DNA of 64,000 nt from Climacium dendroides (Eukaryota > Streptophyta > Bryopsida > Hypnales > Climaciaceae), in contig OX467083.1 in NCBI GenBank assembly GCA_950106755.1, positions 25,911,029-25,975,028 of the forward strand, written 5' to 3'. The notes beneath the pieces are model-generated. The model had not been told where the DNA came from. It saw only the letters and a program-made list of their open reading frames with translations, and made no database searches. This document shows, in pieces, positions 24,236 through 36,289 of the stretch. The translations under genes were made by a program, and so were the position numbers. Numbering within the stretch: position 1 is the first letter of the stretch; the number at the start of each line of letters is the position of its first letter.

Positions 24236-25233
24236 AATAGATTCAATGCTAAACCTATTATTGTGGTGCAATTTCACGACAAATCTTTAAAAGAAAATTT
24301 TGTGTACAATTGAATACCACATTTTTTTTAAATTGTCTTTTCTATTCAAATTTAAAAACACTTGTGTCCATTGCAATTATGACTTCCTGTCCTATTGATG
24401 TCTTTTTAGAAAGAGTACTAAATGAATAAATGATGTGATATTCAATAGGTATTTAATTTAAGAATTTAGATTTCTAAATTGTAGAACTAATTTAGAGAAG
24501 TTGTAAATAGATTGGGATTGTGTATGTTATGTCCTTTAACATCTTGTATTTTGTGGTGACCCTTTTTTTGAATTAAGCTTTTCATAGAAAAAAACCATTT
24601 CAAATGATTGTCATAGGTTCCATGAAGGAAAATTATATTTTTTAAATCTTCAAGTACTAGTGTTTTGCTTAATTTTACTATGTGTTCTCAAACTTGTCTA
24701 CTTTGAATTTGTATGGATACTTTTAAAAGAAAAGATAAAGCAGTCAACTATAGGGTGTCTTATTCATTTTGAAATAATGTATGTCATTGAGGTTTCTTAC
24801 ATCTTAGAAATTTTAAAGTCATATTGAGTACTTGAAATTTAAAAAAGAAATGCAATGTAATATTTTATTCAACATTTTTTGCTACCAAATCAAACAAAAA
24901 TCTCATGTATAGAAGGGAGAAATCAACCAAAAGAAGAAAGTGAATTAAAATGCATTTCACTTTCAAAAATGAAAATGTTAATTCAACATAGTGAAAATAA
25001 TTCTATAATGTCCACTACTAACACATAGTCATAAGTTCTAGTACAAGGAAATTCAGCCCTACACATGCCTAAATTTCATAGTGGATTATGTTCAACCTAC
25101 AATGCAAATAAAGTGTCTCTCATACTCTCCTTCCAATTTTGCTACCAAACCTTCTTGTGGAAATCTCATTCTTCTAACATGAAATCCAAAGTAAGTCATG
25201 TTGAAGTCTGACATCTGCAAGTACTGGCACTCA

Positions 25234-28200
25234 CTACCTTCTCAACTCATAGTAGTTGTGTAACATACAACAGACTAAAGTAACAAGAGTAGCTTTGTCA
25301 ACTAACGTGTTGAACTGTAGATTAACCCGGGCCCTTATAGGATTTATCCAGGTGATAGTTAAGTTCGTTCCTAGGGAGGCTTTTCTAATAGGATTGTCAC
25401 TAAATAAATCGAAATTAATTTCTAATGAGTCATTGCAACATGGTATTTTAAGAAAAATAAAGTTCCTTAAACCAACTATATCTATGTTTTCCTTACGTGG
25501 TAAACTAATTACACAATTTGTCACTCCACTCTTAATGGCCACAAGGGTAAGAAATGCTCCCAATAGGATCTTTATTCTTTTAATTAATTATTTACTTGTC
25601 TTTAAATTTTTCAAGCTTCATCTTTTTCTTTATACTCTTTTATCTTCCTTTATCTTTCATCAACTTGGCTCTTTTTCTTTCCGACTTGGAAATCAACCAT
25701 CTGCTGATATTTTATCACAGCTCACCAGCCAGGTTGTTCGCATTCCAATTGGATTTACAATGAACTTCACAGACCACGCTTGCATTACCCAATTGGCATG
25801 AATTTGATTGCTTAAATCTTTGTCTCCCACTTGGGAACCAAACCAGTCCAACCTACCATCAAGCTTCCTCACCAACCCAACTTGGAACGCACATTTAGTT
25901 TACACTTCAACTCAGTAAACTTCATTCATACTCTCTCACACAACTTGGATCCACTAACAATTCAATTCCATTCAATTGTACATGCTCAATCGTTCACAGA
26001 TCATCAACCAAATTGGATTTCCTCAGCACACATTCAACTTCATACACATGCCGACATCACACGCTCACATATAATGCAACAACTTGGCTGATTTACAATT
26101 TGAATTCTCCATGATCATACTACAATGACATTCAAATAAAACCAAATACAACTCCAAACAGTTTCTCAAAGTATTTCAATTTATTCTCAATATGGTGATC
26201 ACAATCACCGTTACAAGTAGGAATTCAAAAAGTCTTTCTTAATCGTCAGATCTATCATTTTTCACAAAATATATTCCACTGCTACTTCTCAACTACAAGA
26301 TATCTCCGACTTGGCTCAGTACATTTCAATTAGATTTCACAATTTGATTCTTTCAACTATAACTCACAAAACACTTATTTGCTAGATTCAACACTACGAC
26401 ATGTATTCTTCCGCATTGAATATATCAACATAGCACACTTACTCCTCCAAGTTCAACTAATTACAATTTCTGCACCAACTTGGATTCATAAACATTCACT
26501 GCATCAATTACACTTCCATCACAAACTCTCATAAATCCCCAACAACACCCACACCAAATCATCCCACAATTTGGTAATTTCCATCACTTCATCTTAACTG
26601 AACACACCACCATTCACTGGCAAACCAAACACTCCGACTCGGACATTACTCAAACACTCCACACTCAAGACATTAGGACTGACTTCAACACATCTTCCAA
26701 CTAGCAAATCACACACACAACACAAGCACACACGAACACAAGAAAACGAAAATTACACAGCCCTCTCCGACTGGGACTCACACTGGGTTACGCTCAACAG
26801 TGGGTTAAAAAAAAATTGACACCCAAATTGGACTTAAGAAATCACACACGATAGACAGTTACCAAGTCGGCAGAGAAGGCCAACTAAATACGGCCACCGA
26901 TTTGGATCACATCCCATGGACAGTATTACTCACTTGCTTTCATCCAACTCGGCTGCCACACCTAACAATCCACCAACCAAACCATTCACCTAATTGGAAT
27001 TTTGAACTAATTTTAAAACACTCACTAACTTGACTTCCAACTTGGTTAAACAGAACACATTCAATTGACTCAACCACATCCCATTTGGATTCACACCTAC
27101 CACCAGCCAAATACAAGACACATACAAACGAATACAAATTGGGCAAAATAAACGCACCAAAACACCCAAATTGGTTCCCAAACTCAACATTCACATCAAA
27201 AAGACCCTCTCTCTACTCAAAAATAACACCAAAAATTGGCAGCTTTAACACCCAACTGGCCTATCTACATGAACCCTTTAAGAATGCGCCAACGATTATT
27301 TAGAGCTCCAAATGCTTGTTCAATAACTACTCTTCTACTATTAATAGAAGAGTCAAATCTGAACAAATCACAAAATATTTTTTATAAGAGACAAGTAGGA
27401 AATGAAAGTTTTTGAGTATAGTGAAGGATAAAATGAATAGGATTTAGAAATGAACATACTTGTTGTAATCCACCATAGCTGAATTACCCATTTTGAAATT
27501 CCTAAGCAAATACAATTTACTTGGATAAACTATGTCATCAATAAGATATGGCCCGATATCCATCCCACTCAAGCAAATGACTGGCATTGCCAAAATTTGT
27601 CTTCTGCTCAATTGGGCATTAACTAAATATACTATGAATTGTTCAACATCATGGACACTTCTAGGTTGGCCTGCACAAACATTCTAAAATAGCCTATTCA
27701 AGTTACACACTTCCTATAAAACAATGTTATGAAACTTTTTTTGATTGAAAAAATCCTGAGGCATGGGAATATATTGTCTATTAGGTCGGTATGTGAAAGA
27801 GATGTGAGTGCCATCAATCACACCAACAGGTAGGCCAATAATGTCTCTAAAACTTTCTATAATATTTTGTAAGCAATCACCATGAGGGGTATGAATGAAT
27901 TGAAAAAATAAACCATCCTCTCCTCCACTCCCTAATGCTCGACATACAATCATAGTGTATTTACGAATAGTTGATTAACCGCAACCGTATAAGTTATGCA
28001 TTCTAGCACAACTAACACCACGAGCCAATTGATACAAAGCAAGCTTCACTTGTTTTCTAATTGGAATATGGAGTCTTACAAATGTAGTTGCAGTGGGATG
28101 CAAAAATGATGTCAACAAATCAACCAAAGCCTCAAATGCTAAGAAATCTATGCAATAGGTTTGCCAATATCTCATATCCAACATTTCTGGGGTTATTTGC

Positions 28201-28319
28201 CATACATCATCTTCTACAACATCGTGGTGTATGTACTGCTATAACTCAACCCACCACATGCGATGTGGAAAACATTGCCTTAAAACCATGACCACAACAA
28301 TCGGTAACAAATGTCGCAT
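25234..28319 (-). pseudogene. PIF/Harbinger transposase, split by a solo LTR and stops
   Basis: Read on the minus strand, the gene opens at an ATG at 28319 (MRHLLPIVVVMVLRQCF), hits a stop after HRMWWVEL, and continues through the N-terminal region (DVWQITPEMLDMRYWQTYCI). The DDE_Tnp_4 domain follows: first Asp in GLPVGVIDGTHISF, second Asp in AGQPRSVHDVEQF, then GPYLIDDIVYPSKLYLL, and the Glu in RRVVIEQAFGALNNRWRILK. Several stops or frameshifts interrupt it, including one before the SVHD block. After RILKG the frame is cut by the LTR at 25316-27269 and resumes as FNTLVDKATLVTLVCCMLHN, ending at 25234-25236. Without the LTR the gene is about 1.1 kb, the usual size of this family. Family identification is firm; it is dead. 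Confidence 0.88.
25316..27269. mobile_element. Solo LTR, copy B (1954 bp), inside Harbinger transposase
   Basis: Begins TGTAGATTAACC and ends CCTATCTACA (inverted TGTAGAT/ATCTACA), flanked by the exact duplication TGAAC (25311-25315 and 27270-27274). Deleting it with one TGAAC restores the transposase frame. It aligns in order with copy A at 14509-16512. It carries about 25 degenerate CCAA-N-TTGG palindromes between about 25660 and 27260 and the conserved near-palindrome GGTGATCACAATCACC. No internal retroelement genes are present. Confidence 0.92.
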
Positions 28320-31300
28320 CAATAGCCCTCCTTCAATTCAAATTGGTACAACTAGCTATATACAATGATGTCTACGACCAAAAAATGTCAAGAGTACAAT
28401 TACAAATGCGAAAAAAATCAAGAGGGAGTGATTGACCATCCTTAAATTCTATTGACTACAACCTATAGCACTTCCTCCAAACCTACAAAATTTGAAAAGA
28501 GGAAGAACTTGAGACACTTGATAGAAATTCAAGTTATCCTAATCCTAATCCCTAAACAAATTTTGCAATCCTACTAGAGTTCAGCGTCTGAACCCTGAAG
28601 CAGTAAAACGAGGTTCTACAAAACACCTGGGAGGGGTTGGGTGGAGACTTGCTGGCTGGTTCAAGTGCATAAAGAGGCCACTACACCACCACCACCCATT
28701 CACAAAATCCAAGCCGGTTAGTGGCGTCGCACCATTTGGCGAGGCAGCTAGTAGCTGACGAGGCGGGGACCAGCCATGGGGGGGGGGATTGTTTCTAATT
28801 GCTTCCACAAACATGCATATTATGATTGAAGTTTTTTTGGATTCTCAAAGGATGTAAATTATGGCTTGTAACTTGCATACTTATAGTCAACTATGTCATT
28901 GTGTAACACCATGTCACCAAATTTCCTGCACACAGCCATAATATGCTTAGGGCGCATTAAGTATATAGAAAACTAATATCTTTTGAATGATTGGTATAGA
29001 ATTAGGATTGGAGATTACTACAATCTATTTATTTAATTTGAGCAAAAGTTTGAATGGTGAAAGTCCCCATTAAAGTCATTTTTTCATTTTGGGGGGATAG
29101 GATAGGGGTGCAAAAAGTGTCCAAACTTCTGAAAGTGTCTTTACACTAATTTAGATAAATGTTGAAAGGGTGTGATCTAAAAATGCAAACATTTGGATGA
29201 ATTTCATTTGAAATTTGGATGAATGCAAATTAAAATTGGATGAAAGTTGGATGCTAATCATACTGTTTGAGATAGTATGAAAATAGTATATATAAATCAT
29301 ATGATATTAATTTAATCTAAAATATAGAAAACTACTTATACCATATTAGTGTACTTCATAAAATTTATATAATTCTTGAATTAGTGCAGGCTAGTATTGT
29401 ATTTAAGGGGTGCACTAATTGAATTAACTTGAATACCATTGGAAGAGCATTAAGTATCACATAAAATAAAAAGAAGAGTATTATATTTACATTTGAACTT
29501 TGAACAACCAAAATAGAATCCAATAGAAGCAAGGTAAAAGATTAAAATTATATTTGAAAGCATCTATGAGCGTTTTATCTCCACCTTCAAGATAGAACAA
29601 GTACAATTGGGTTCTTTGTGTTTTCAATGAAGAATTCGTAATGGGTAATTATCTAGGCTTCATCCAATCGTACCTTTCTAGCAATGGAACAAGCAATGGA
29701 AAAATTGTGTTTTGTACTAAATAATAATGAATTTAAAAGTAAAATTGAAACAAATATTCTCAAAAGTTAAAAGTTTAGGTCGGTATTAAGTAGTTTGGGC
29801 TAAAAGCCCAAAACTCTAGACCTCCAAAGTAAAATTAATCAAAACTAAATTGTAAATGGCCTATATTATAGAGAATCTTATGAATTTTTTAAAATGATGA
29901 AATACAACCAAATCAATTTTTTTTCCTAAAAGTAATCCATGGATGAAGTTTTGCTTCTAAACTACCCTAAGAAACTTCATCCATCAATTTCTACTAATCT
30001 ATTTATCTAAATTCAATTTCAATTTTAGGTTAATTTTAGTTTCCATGGTATGAATTTTACTTGAGTGAGGTTGATAATTTTTATTTTCATCCAATTCTAT
30101 GACCAAACTTCATCCTATATTATTTTCTTTAATTTTAACCTATTTTCTATGTGTGAATTAGTTTTGGGATCTTCTAAAGATTTTCTAAATGATTTTGACT
30201 TTGACTTGTTCCTTTGTTGTTTTCAAAAGATTCTAATTGACTACCTATTTGTTACCTACTACTCTAAACTTCTACTTCTAATTTATTATTTTTAAGTGTT
30301 TAATATTTTTAGTTTGTGAATACTAAAATTATCTTTATAAAATATTAAGATGATTAAAGTTTGAACTTAACAGTTAAAAGTTACAAACGCATGGCATTTG
30401 ACAACTATTTGGCACTCTAAAACTTCATCCACTAATTTCTACTGACTTAAACTATTACATTGACTTTCACTTAGGTTTTGAGCTATGAATTTAATTTAGA
30501 TTCTAACACTACTTTTTGGACTTTTTTGGATGATTTTAACTACTTTTCATCCACTCTTACTACTAAACTTTATCCAAGCATAACTTCTTCAATTTTAATC
30601 TATTATAAAGTTTAATATGTTTTTGGAAAACTTCAAAAATTAACTATTCAATTCTAAATTCAAAGTTTGACTCTAATTGACTCCTAAATATCTAATTGAA
30701 TTGCTTAACTTCTAATTCCATTTTTTATTTATACAAAAAGATTAAAATCAAAGAGCAAAGTTTAAGCGCATACCTCTAATGATTTAGATACCATGTCCCC
30801 TCTTCTTGCACCATGATTGTGATTAACTCTTGATATTCATCTCCCTCCATAGTTGTTGATTTTATTGTCTTTTGCTTATTACTTAAATTAAAAAGTTACA
30901 AAGGGAATTGGAACTTCTAAACTTCTTTCTTTGTATTTTTGATGCGGAATTCTTTTATCTAATATGATGGGGCGATAGACAGACAAAGCAATGATGGAAG
31001 AATCCGCTGAAGCTAAGAAGAAACGAGTGATGGAACCGTTCGCTATCTCCCCAAGAAAGAAAGTACATGCAGGTGGACCCCCTCTCGATACATGTAGTGG
31101 AAGTACAAAAACTTAGAAAGTGTAGGAATAGATTAGAATTGGATTAGGATAGAGTCAAATTTTTCAATTTTTTGGTAAAGTATAGACATTACGGTTCAAT
31201 TAGGAGTAACTTTAGAATAGTTAGTTTTCAGGATCCTAGAATTAATACGGATGTTACAGATCCAGGTGAAAGACAGATCTGGAATCCAGAACAATTCTGG

Positions 31301-33969
31301 AATTTTAGGAAAGTTTTGGAATTATAGGCATTAGCCGAGTTCTAAACTTTTAGGGTGTTAACGGCTATCCGGTGTTGGGTAGAAAGGCCTTGCCTTGAGA
31401 AAACGCAAGGAATCTAGCTGCAATTAAATTTGGCCCCAAAAAATGAAGGACTAAAAGGTCAAATACACTCACAAATTCACACACACACATATATATATAT
31501 ATACATAAATCTCCAGATAGTGTCAAGTAAACCAAATAAAACACCACTTGCTCAAATACTCCCATGATGTCACATATAGGCCAAAAAAATGTCAATTTTT
31601 TGTATAAAAATCCTAGAAATATACAAATTCTCCTTCCTTCCTATCTATACTATTTTTTGTAATCTTTTCTATTTTTATGATATTTTTAAGTTGCCATTGT
31701 TGACTTCTACTAAAACTAATGATTTCTAATTGAAACTAAAAATCAAACTAATGGCAAGACATAGGCCTTAGAAACTTCCTAAAGGCCTGTTCAAATTTCT
31801 AGGATCTAAATTAGTCAACCATGTTTTTTGAAATCAAAATGATTTTAAAAATACTTTTGGTCAAACTTTAATTAGAAAGCCAAATTAGTCTACTAACCTC
31901 ACTTAATGGTTGATTCTCCACTTGCCTTTTTTTTCTTCCTCTCCTAATTTATGAGTACTACTTTTGTCATTCATCTAACCCTTCATTTATTTCTTCCATA
32001 CTACTTTTGTGTTTGGATGTCAAAAGCTTTTCAAAAATAATATGTTTGCTTACAATCCTTGGCCTTTACTTGTCCCTATGACTTGCTATTGCGACCTTGA
32101 TGAGCCCTTACAACTTATTTTGTAAGCCTGACTTAAAACCCCTTTACAACTTGATATGAAAGTTTGACATTCCAATTGAAACCTTTGTAGAGCCTGACTT
32201 GAGACCCTCAAGAATTGCAACATGGAGAATCCTCTAAACAATCTGATTGAAAAACCCGCACAATCCGATTGAGCCCCCCTCCCTCCCATGACTCTAGTAG
32301 AGACCTCAAGACCTAATGTAGAGTACTTTAGACAACTCAATTGAGAATTCTTGAATAGGAAGTATATCAACGTTTTAGCAACCCACGTGCAGTGGAAAAA
32401 GTAATACATGTAATACATCTTAAAATTTAATTTTTTTTCAAAAAAAAATTATGGATAGATTTTACTACTTTAAAAGTTTATATTTTGAATTATTGGTATT
32501 TTTTTATGCTAATAGTAATTAGTTGTAAATTCTTTAAGAAAAAAGATACACCATAAAGCTAAAAATAGCTTTCACACCTCTATATTATATAAGAAAAAAA
32601 ATTTGAAAAATGAAAAAAAAAAATTCTATGGAATAGCTTTCTATTGAAAGTTTATTTTGGTTGAATATTGATGCAATAGCCATCTTCATGGGAGCTCTAT
32701 AAATATTTTAGTTGGAGAACATGCCATTTTAGTTCATTTTTCAACCCTTTCTAGACAATATATCTTATGTTATTTGGAATTGAAACTTTTGTCAATAGAA
32801 ACCTTTAGTCATTGTTAAACAAAGCTCAAAATTTTAGGATGAAATTATAGTTTATTCAAAAGTAAATAGGGGGTCAAAAAATCACTCCTCCACACGTGGG
32901 TACCCCAAATGTAGTGACAGTGTCCTCCCCGTGTATATCAAAGGCTAAAAAGACTTCTCTATTGAGGACTATTAGTTTTTATTTAGCTAGAACTTATCCC
33001 ATGCGCTTGTAAGTTTAGTTTAGTTCCTAATGAAAATTTCGCAATCATTAGGCTTAACTATCCCTTAGACTCCTAATTGTCTCTCAAACACCTAATTGAC
33101 CTCTTAGATACTTAATTAGATCCAAGAAGTACAAAATTAGATTGATTTAGGCACTTTAAGCTTTTAGAGGTTAAATCAATGTATTAGTAGGGAATTCTAT
33201 CTATTATAGTTTAAATACATGTTTTATGACTTTCTCATTAATTCCACTAATTAAGATCAAAAGCAGAAAAAAAATCTTGAGACCAAAGTGACAACTTAAA
33301 GGCTTACAACATACCTTGTTGCATTTTGGCTAAAATTTCTTCTAAATATTGATAATTAAGGAATAAAAAACAGATATGAATGAATGAATTAGGAAATTCC
33401 AATGGAATACTCAACCTTTTCTAATTCCATAAGCAAAAAAAACATTTTTTTGTCATATAGAAGCTACTACTTGGAGTAGAATTGGGACTCTAGAAGGTCT
33501 CTTCCCTTTGAGTAAAATCAACTTAAAACATTAGACATACTAACTCAAAATACTTTGGAAAGATTGAGATCATTTGAAATCTCATGAATTTGATGGTTAG
33601 AGCTACAAATTCAAATTTGGGCCCATGGTTGTCAAACTCAAAGAACAATGGCATTAACTTTCTCATTCACTTGCTTTTTTTACACCCATCTTTTTAGAGT
33701 GATGTTATGCTTTTGGAATAGTTGTCAAAGCTTTGTGTGCAAAGTTTGAGTTCTATTGTAAACTGAACTCTTGTAGTCTTTTGTTGCAATGCTTCAAGCA
33801 TTCATTGAGTAGTGGTGTAGATTCTAATTTGGTGTTGTAGCTTTGACATTTTCCTATTGCCTTTAAAAATAATTTTAGAATGGCAAATGCAAATAGGTAT
33901 AAGTTGCCCACTACTATAAATGCAAAATTTGCACCACTCATTAACAATGGGTACATGCTAAATGAGTAA
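28320..33969. other. Gene-free AT-rich region
   Basis: No frame with recognisable motifs. Around 28610-28790 GC is higher, with G runs near 28780, but no terminal repeat of the Harbinger element could be fixed there. A short (AC)n(TA)n microsatellite lies near 31485-31505. The ATG frame at 30991-31116 is listed separately. Confidence 0.5.
30991..31116 (+). other. Short coding-like frame, 41 codons
   Basis: ATG frame starting MMEESAEAKKKRVMEPF and ending before a TAG at 31114-31116, in a local patch of higher GC within AT-rich DNA. It may be a fragment of a captured host exon. No homology recognised and length is too short for confidence. Confidence 0.18.
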
Positions 33970-34356
33970 ATACCGAAACTAGAGTTTCCAATTTTCTGTA
34001 ATTGCAAAACAACAAACGTTGATTTGTGGAGTGATGGTTCAATCTATCTACACCATCATGCCTCAAATACTTGCTTTAGATTTCAAACAATGAATGAATT
34101 GCTAGAATATGTAGGAGATGACAAATGTAGGTTGTTAGAACATATTGATAGTCTTTGCAAATCCGACACTTCAATGTAGTATTGTTTGCTTGAGGTTGAA
34201 AGACAAATTATGGAAATGATAAATCAATTGCAAGTTCTGATACATCCTAAAGAAGAAAGAGATAGATTGCTCAATTTTTTTGAATTTAAGGTGCATTGGG
34301 CAATGAAAGAGATTACTAATATTAGTGGAGTTGAACCAAGTCTTGTTACACTATAA
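33970..34356 (+). pseudogene. Unidentified coding relic with one in-frame stop
   Basis: After a TAA at 33967-33969 one frame runs 69 codons to a TAG (34177-34179) and then 58 more to a TAA (34354-34356). The two halves read like protein: LEFPIFCNCKTTNVDLWSDG and TMNELLEYVGDDKCRLLEHI before the stop, then EVERQIMEMINQLQVLIHPK and FFEFKVHWAMKEITNISGVE after it. The second half is probably helical. No family recognised. Its setting among transposon debris suggests an element-borne gene. Confidence 0.3.
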
Positions 34357-35258
34357 TAAATCCCATCCTTTTTCATCCCCCATACTAACAAAAAAGCATA
34401 ATGGGCTATAGGTTTTTCACTTGTTTAGAGCTTATGAGAGTACACATGGCACTTATACTAAGGCGAGTGGAAAGAGTCACAAATGACTAGACTTAGGGCT
34501 TGACTTTGAGTATATCAAGGAGGTGCTTGTGAGCCTTGTAGTTATCTTCCGAGCCTTGAAATTTTCTTTTTTCTTGAGTTTGCTCATTTCACTAAAAGAA
34601 AATGAGGGTTTGTACAATTATATTATGCAACTGGTTTTTCAGTTGTATAGGACATTTGTGACTAGTTTGCAATTGATGATAATTTGGAGACCTTTAGTCG
34701 CAATGGACACCCTAAAATCTAGAAAAAAGGTATATTAATTGCAAAAGTCATGCTTTGTTTGTGATTCATCTACAACTTATTTGCAACTTGTATATTTATA
34801 GATTTTAAATTATTAATCTCAATGATTTGTAAATTGTAAAATTTTAGAAATATGTTTTTCTAGATTTTAGAATTTCAAATCTAATTTTTTTTCTAGATTT
34901 TAACGTTTCAGATCTACCTTCTTCTTGGATTTCAAAAATTCAAATATTGGTATTTAATAGATTTATTGGTTTAGGAAACCTTACAATTTTATAAATTTAT
35001 AAATTTATTGGATTTTAAATATTTTTTTATTTCTATAGATTGTAAAAATCTAGAAATTGTAAAAATCTTAGAATTAATCAACAAAATTCATTGCTTAAGA
35101 CTACAATAACTTACAAGTCTTATATGTCCAACCTAATGGTACTCTTTACAATTGATATGGAACAATTGATATAAGACAAATGAACTTTGAAAACAACTAG
35201 GAAACAACTAAGAAATAATTGGTGTACAACTTAAAAGCAACTAGAAAATGACTAGCTT

Positions 35259-35420
35259 CACTACTAGAAAATTTAGTTTTCTTTTTATTTGGTCGCATTC
35301 ATTTGGTTCACTTTTCTATTGATTTCTATCCAAATCAACAAATTACTCTTTAAATCAAGAGAAAAGTGAATCAAATCTATACAACCAGATCAACAAAAAA
35401 AGCTGAATTTTTTAGTATTG
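35259..35420. mobile_element. Degenerate CACTA-type MITE
   Basis: Starts CACTACTAGAAAATTTAG like the young copy at 20227-20376 and shares TTTGGTCGCATT. The right end (AAATTC... to ...TTTTAGTATTG) is an imperfect inverted copy, and the arms also pair over GTTCACTTTTCT/AGAAAAGTGAATC. It sits in an AACAACTA-rich low-complexity stretch. No target duplication was recognised. Confidence 0.6.
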
Positions 35421-36289
35421 TAGGAAACAACTAAGAAACAACTAACATATGACTAGAAAGCAATTTAGAAACAATTAGAAAGCAATTAGGAAATAACTAC
35501 AGTCATTTTACAATTGCAATCTTTTCCTAGTTGTTTTTTAGTCGTTTTTTACAACTATAGATTGACTACTTTGCAATTAAAATAATGAATGGAGTAAAAC
35601 AAAGACATAAAATAATTACTTTAAAATTGGTGTTAATAGAGAGGTCTTATAGTCATAGGATAGTTGTATAGGACACTAGTTGCATAGTAGCTAGTTATGC
35701 CAGGCACATTTTTCTTCTAATGGAGATCCACCATTGGTAGATGATCATGAAAAAATAACTAATTGTTAGGGATCCACCAATGAGGAAGCTGGTGAGTGCC
35801 CAAAATTATTAAGTTTTATTAAAGTGAGATCAAGACTATAAAACGTCGTTGGTGTCAAAAATAGCCTTTCAATAAGCAATGTTAAACTTGTTAATCTTGC
35901 TAATATGGAAAAATGTATGGTTGAGATAAATAAAATGAATGCACTCTATATTATTAGATTTTGAAGAATTGTAAATCATACTGAAAAAAACTAGATTGAT
36001 AACTATAGTGTTCATACAAATAGAATAGTCATAATGATGTTTATGGACAAATTACCAAAATAAAATAATCTACGATCTTTTAGGCATTATTATTAATAGA
36101 ACCTATTTATTATTATTTCCTAAAAAAGATTTTTTTGATTACAATAAAATAGTCTTACATAGACATTTTTGAGGTGGAAATAACAGTTTAGAATATTACC
36201 TATTTTATTTATAAAACCTACTAATTACTATTTTAGATATTAGTAACAATAGAATTTATATATTAATTATTTTGATAATGATCAACCAT

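Larger units (their letters stand above)
22501..25233. other. AT-rich interior of the Harbinger element
   Basis: No gene recognised. Contains the 24-bp duplication at 22819-22866 and the dispersed repeat at 24045-24235. Confidence 0.45.
21688..28319. mobile_element. Decayed PIF/Harbinger element carrying both ORFs
   Basis: A Myb-like DNA-binding ORF on the plus strand (21688-22500) and a DDE transposase on the minus strand (28319-25234) face each other, the two-gene content expected of an autonomous PIF/Harbinger element. The 2.7 kb between them is AT-rich and non-coding. A solo LTR (25316-27269) sits in the transposase. I could not identify terminal inverted repeats, so the true ends lie outside the coordinates given. 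Confidence 0.65.

Noticed and set aside
25256..25801. 181-codon plus-strand frame at the start of the solo LTR
   Set aside because: It runs antisense through the Harbinger C-terminus and into the LTR, with no protein motif.
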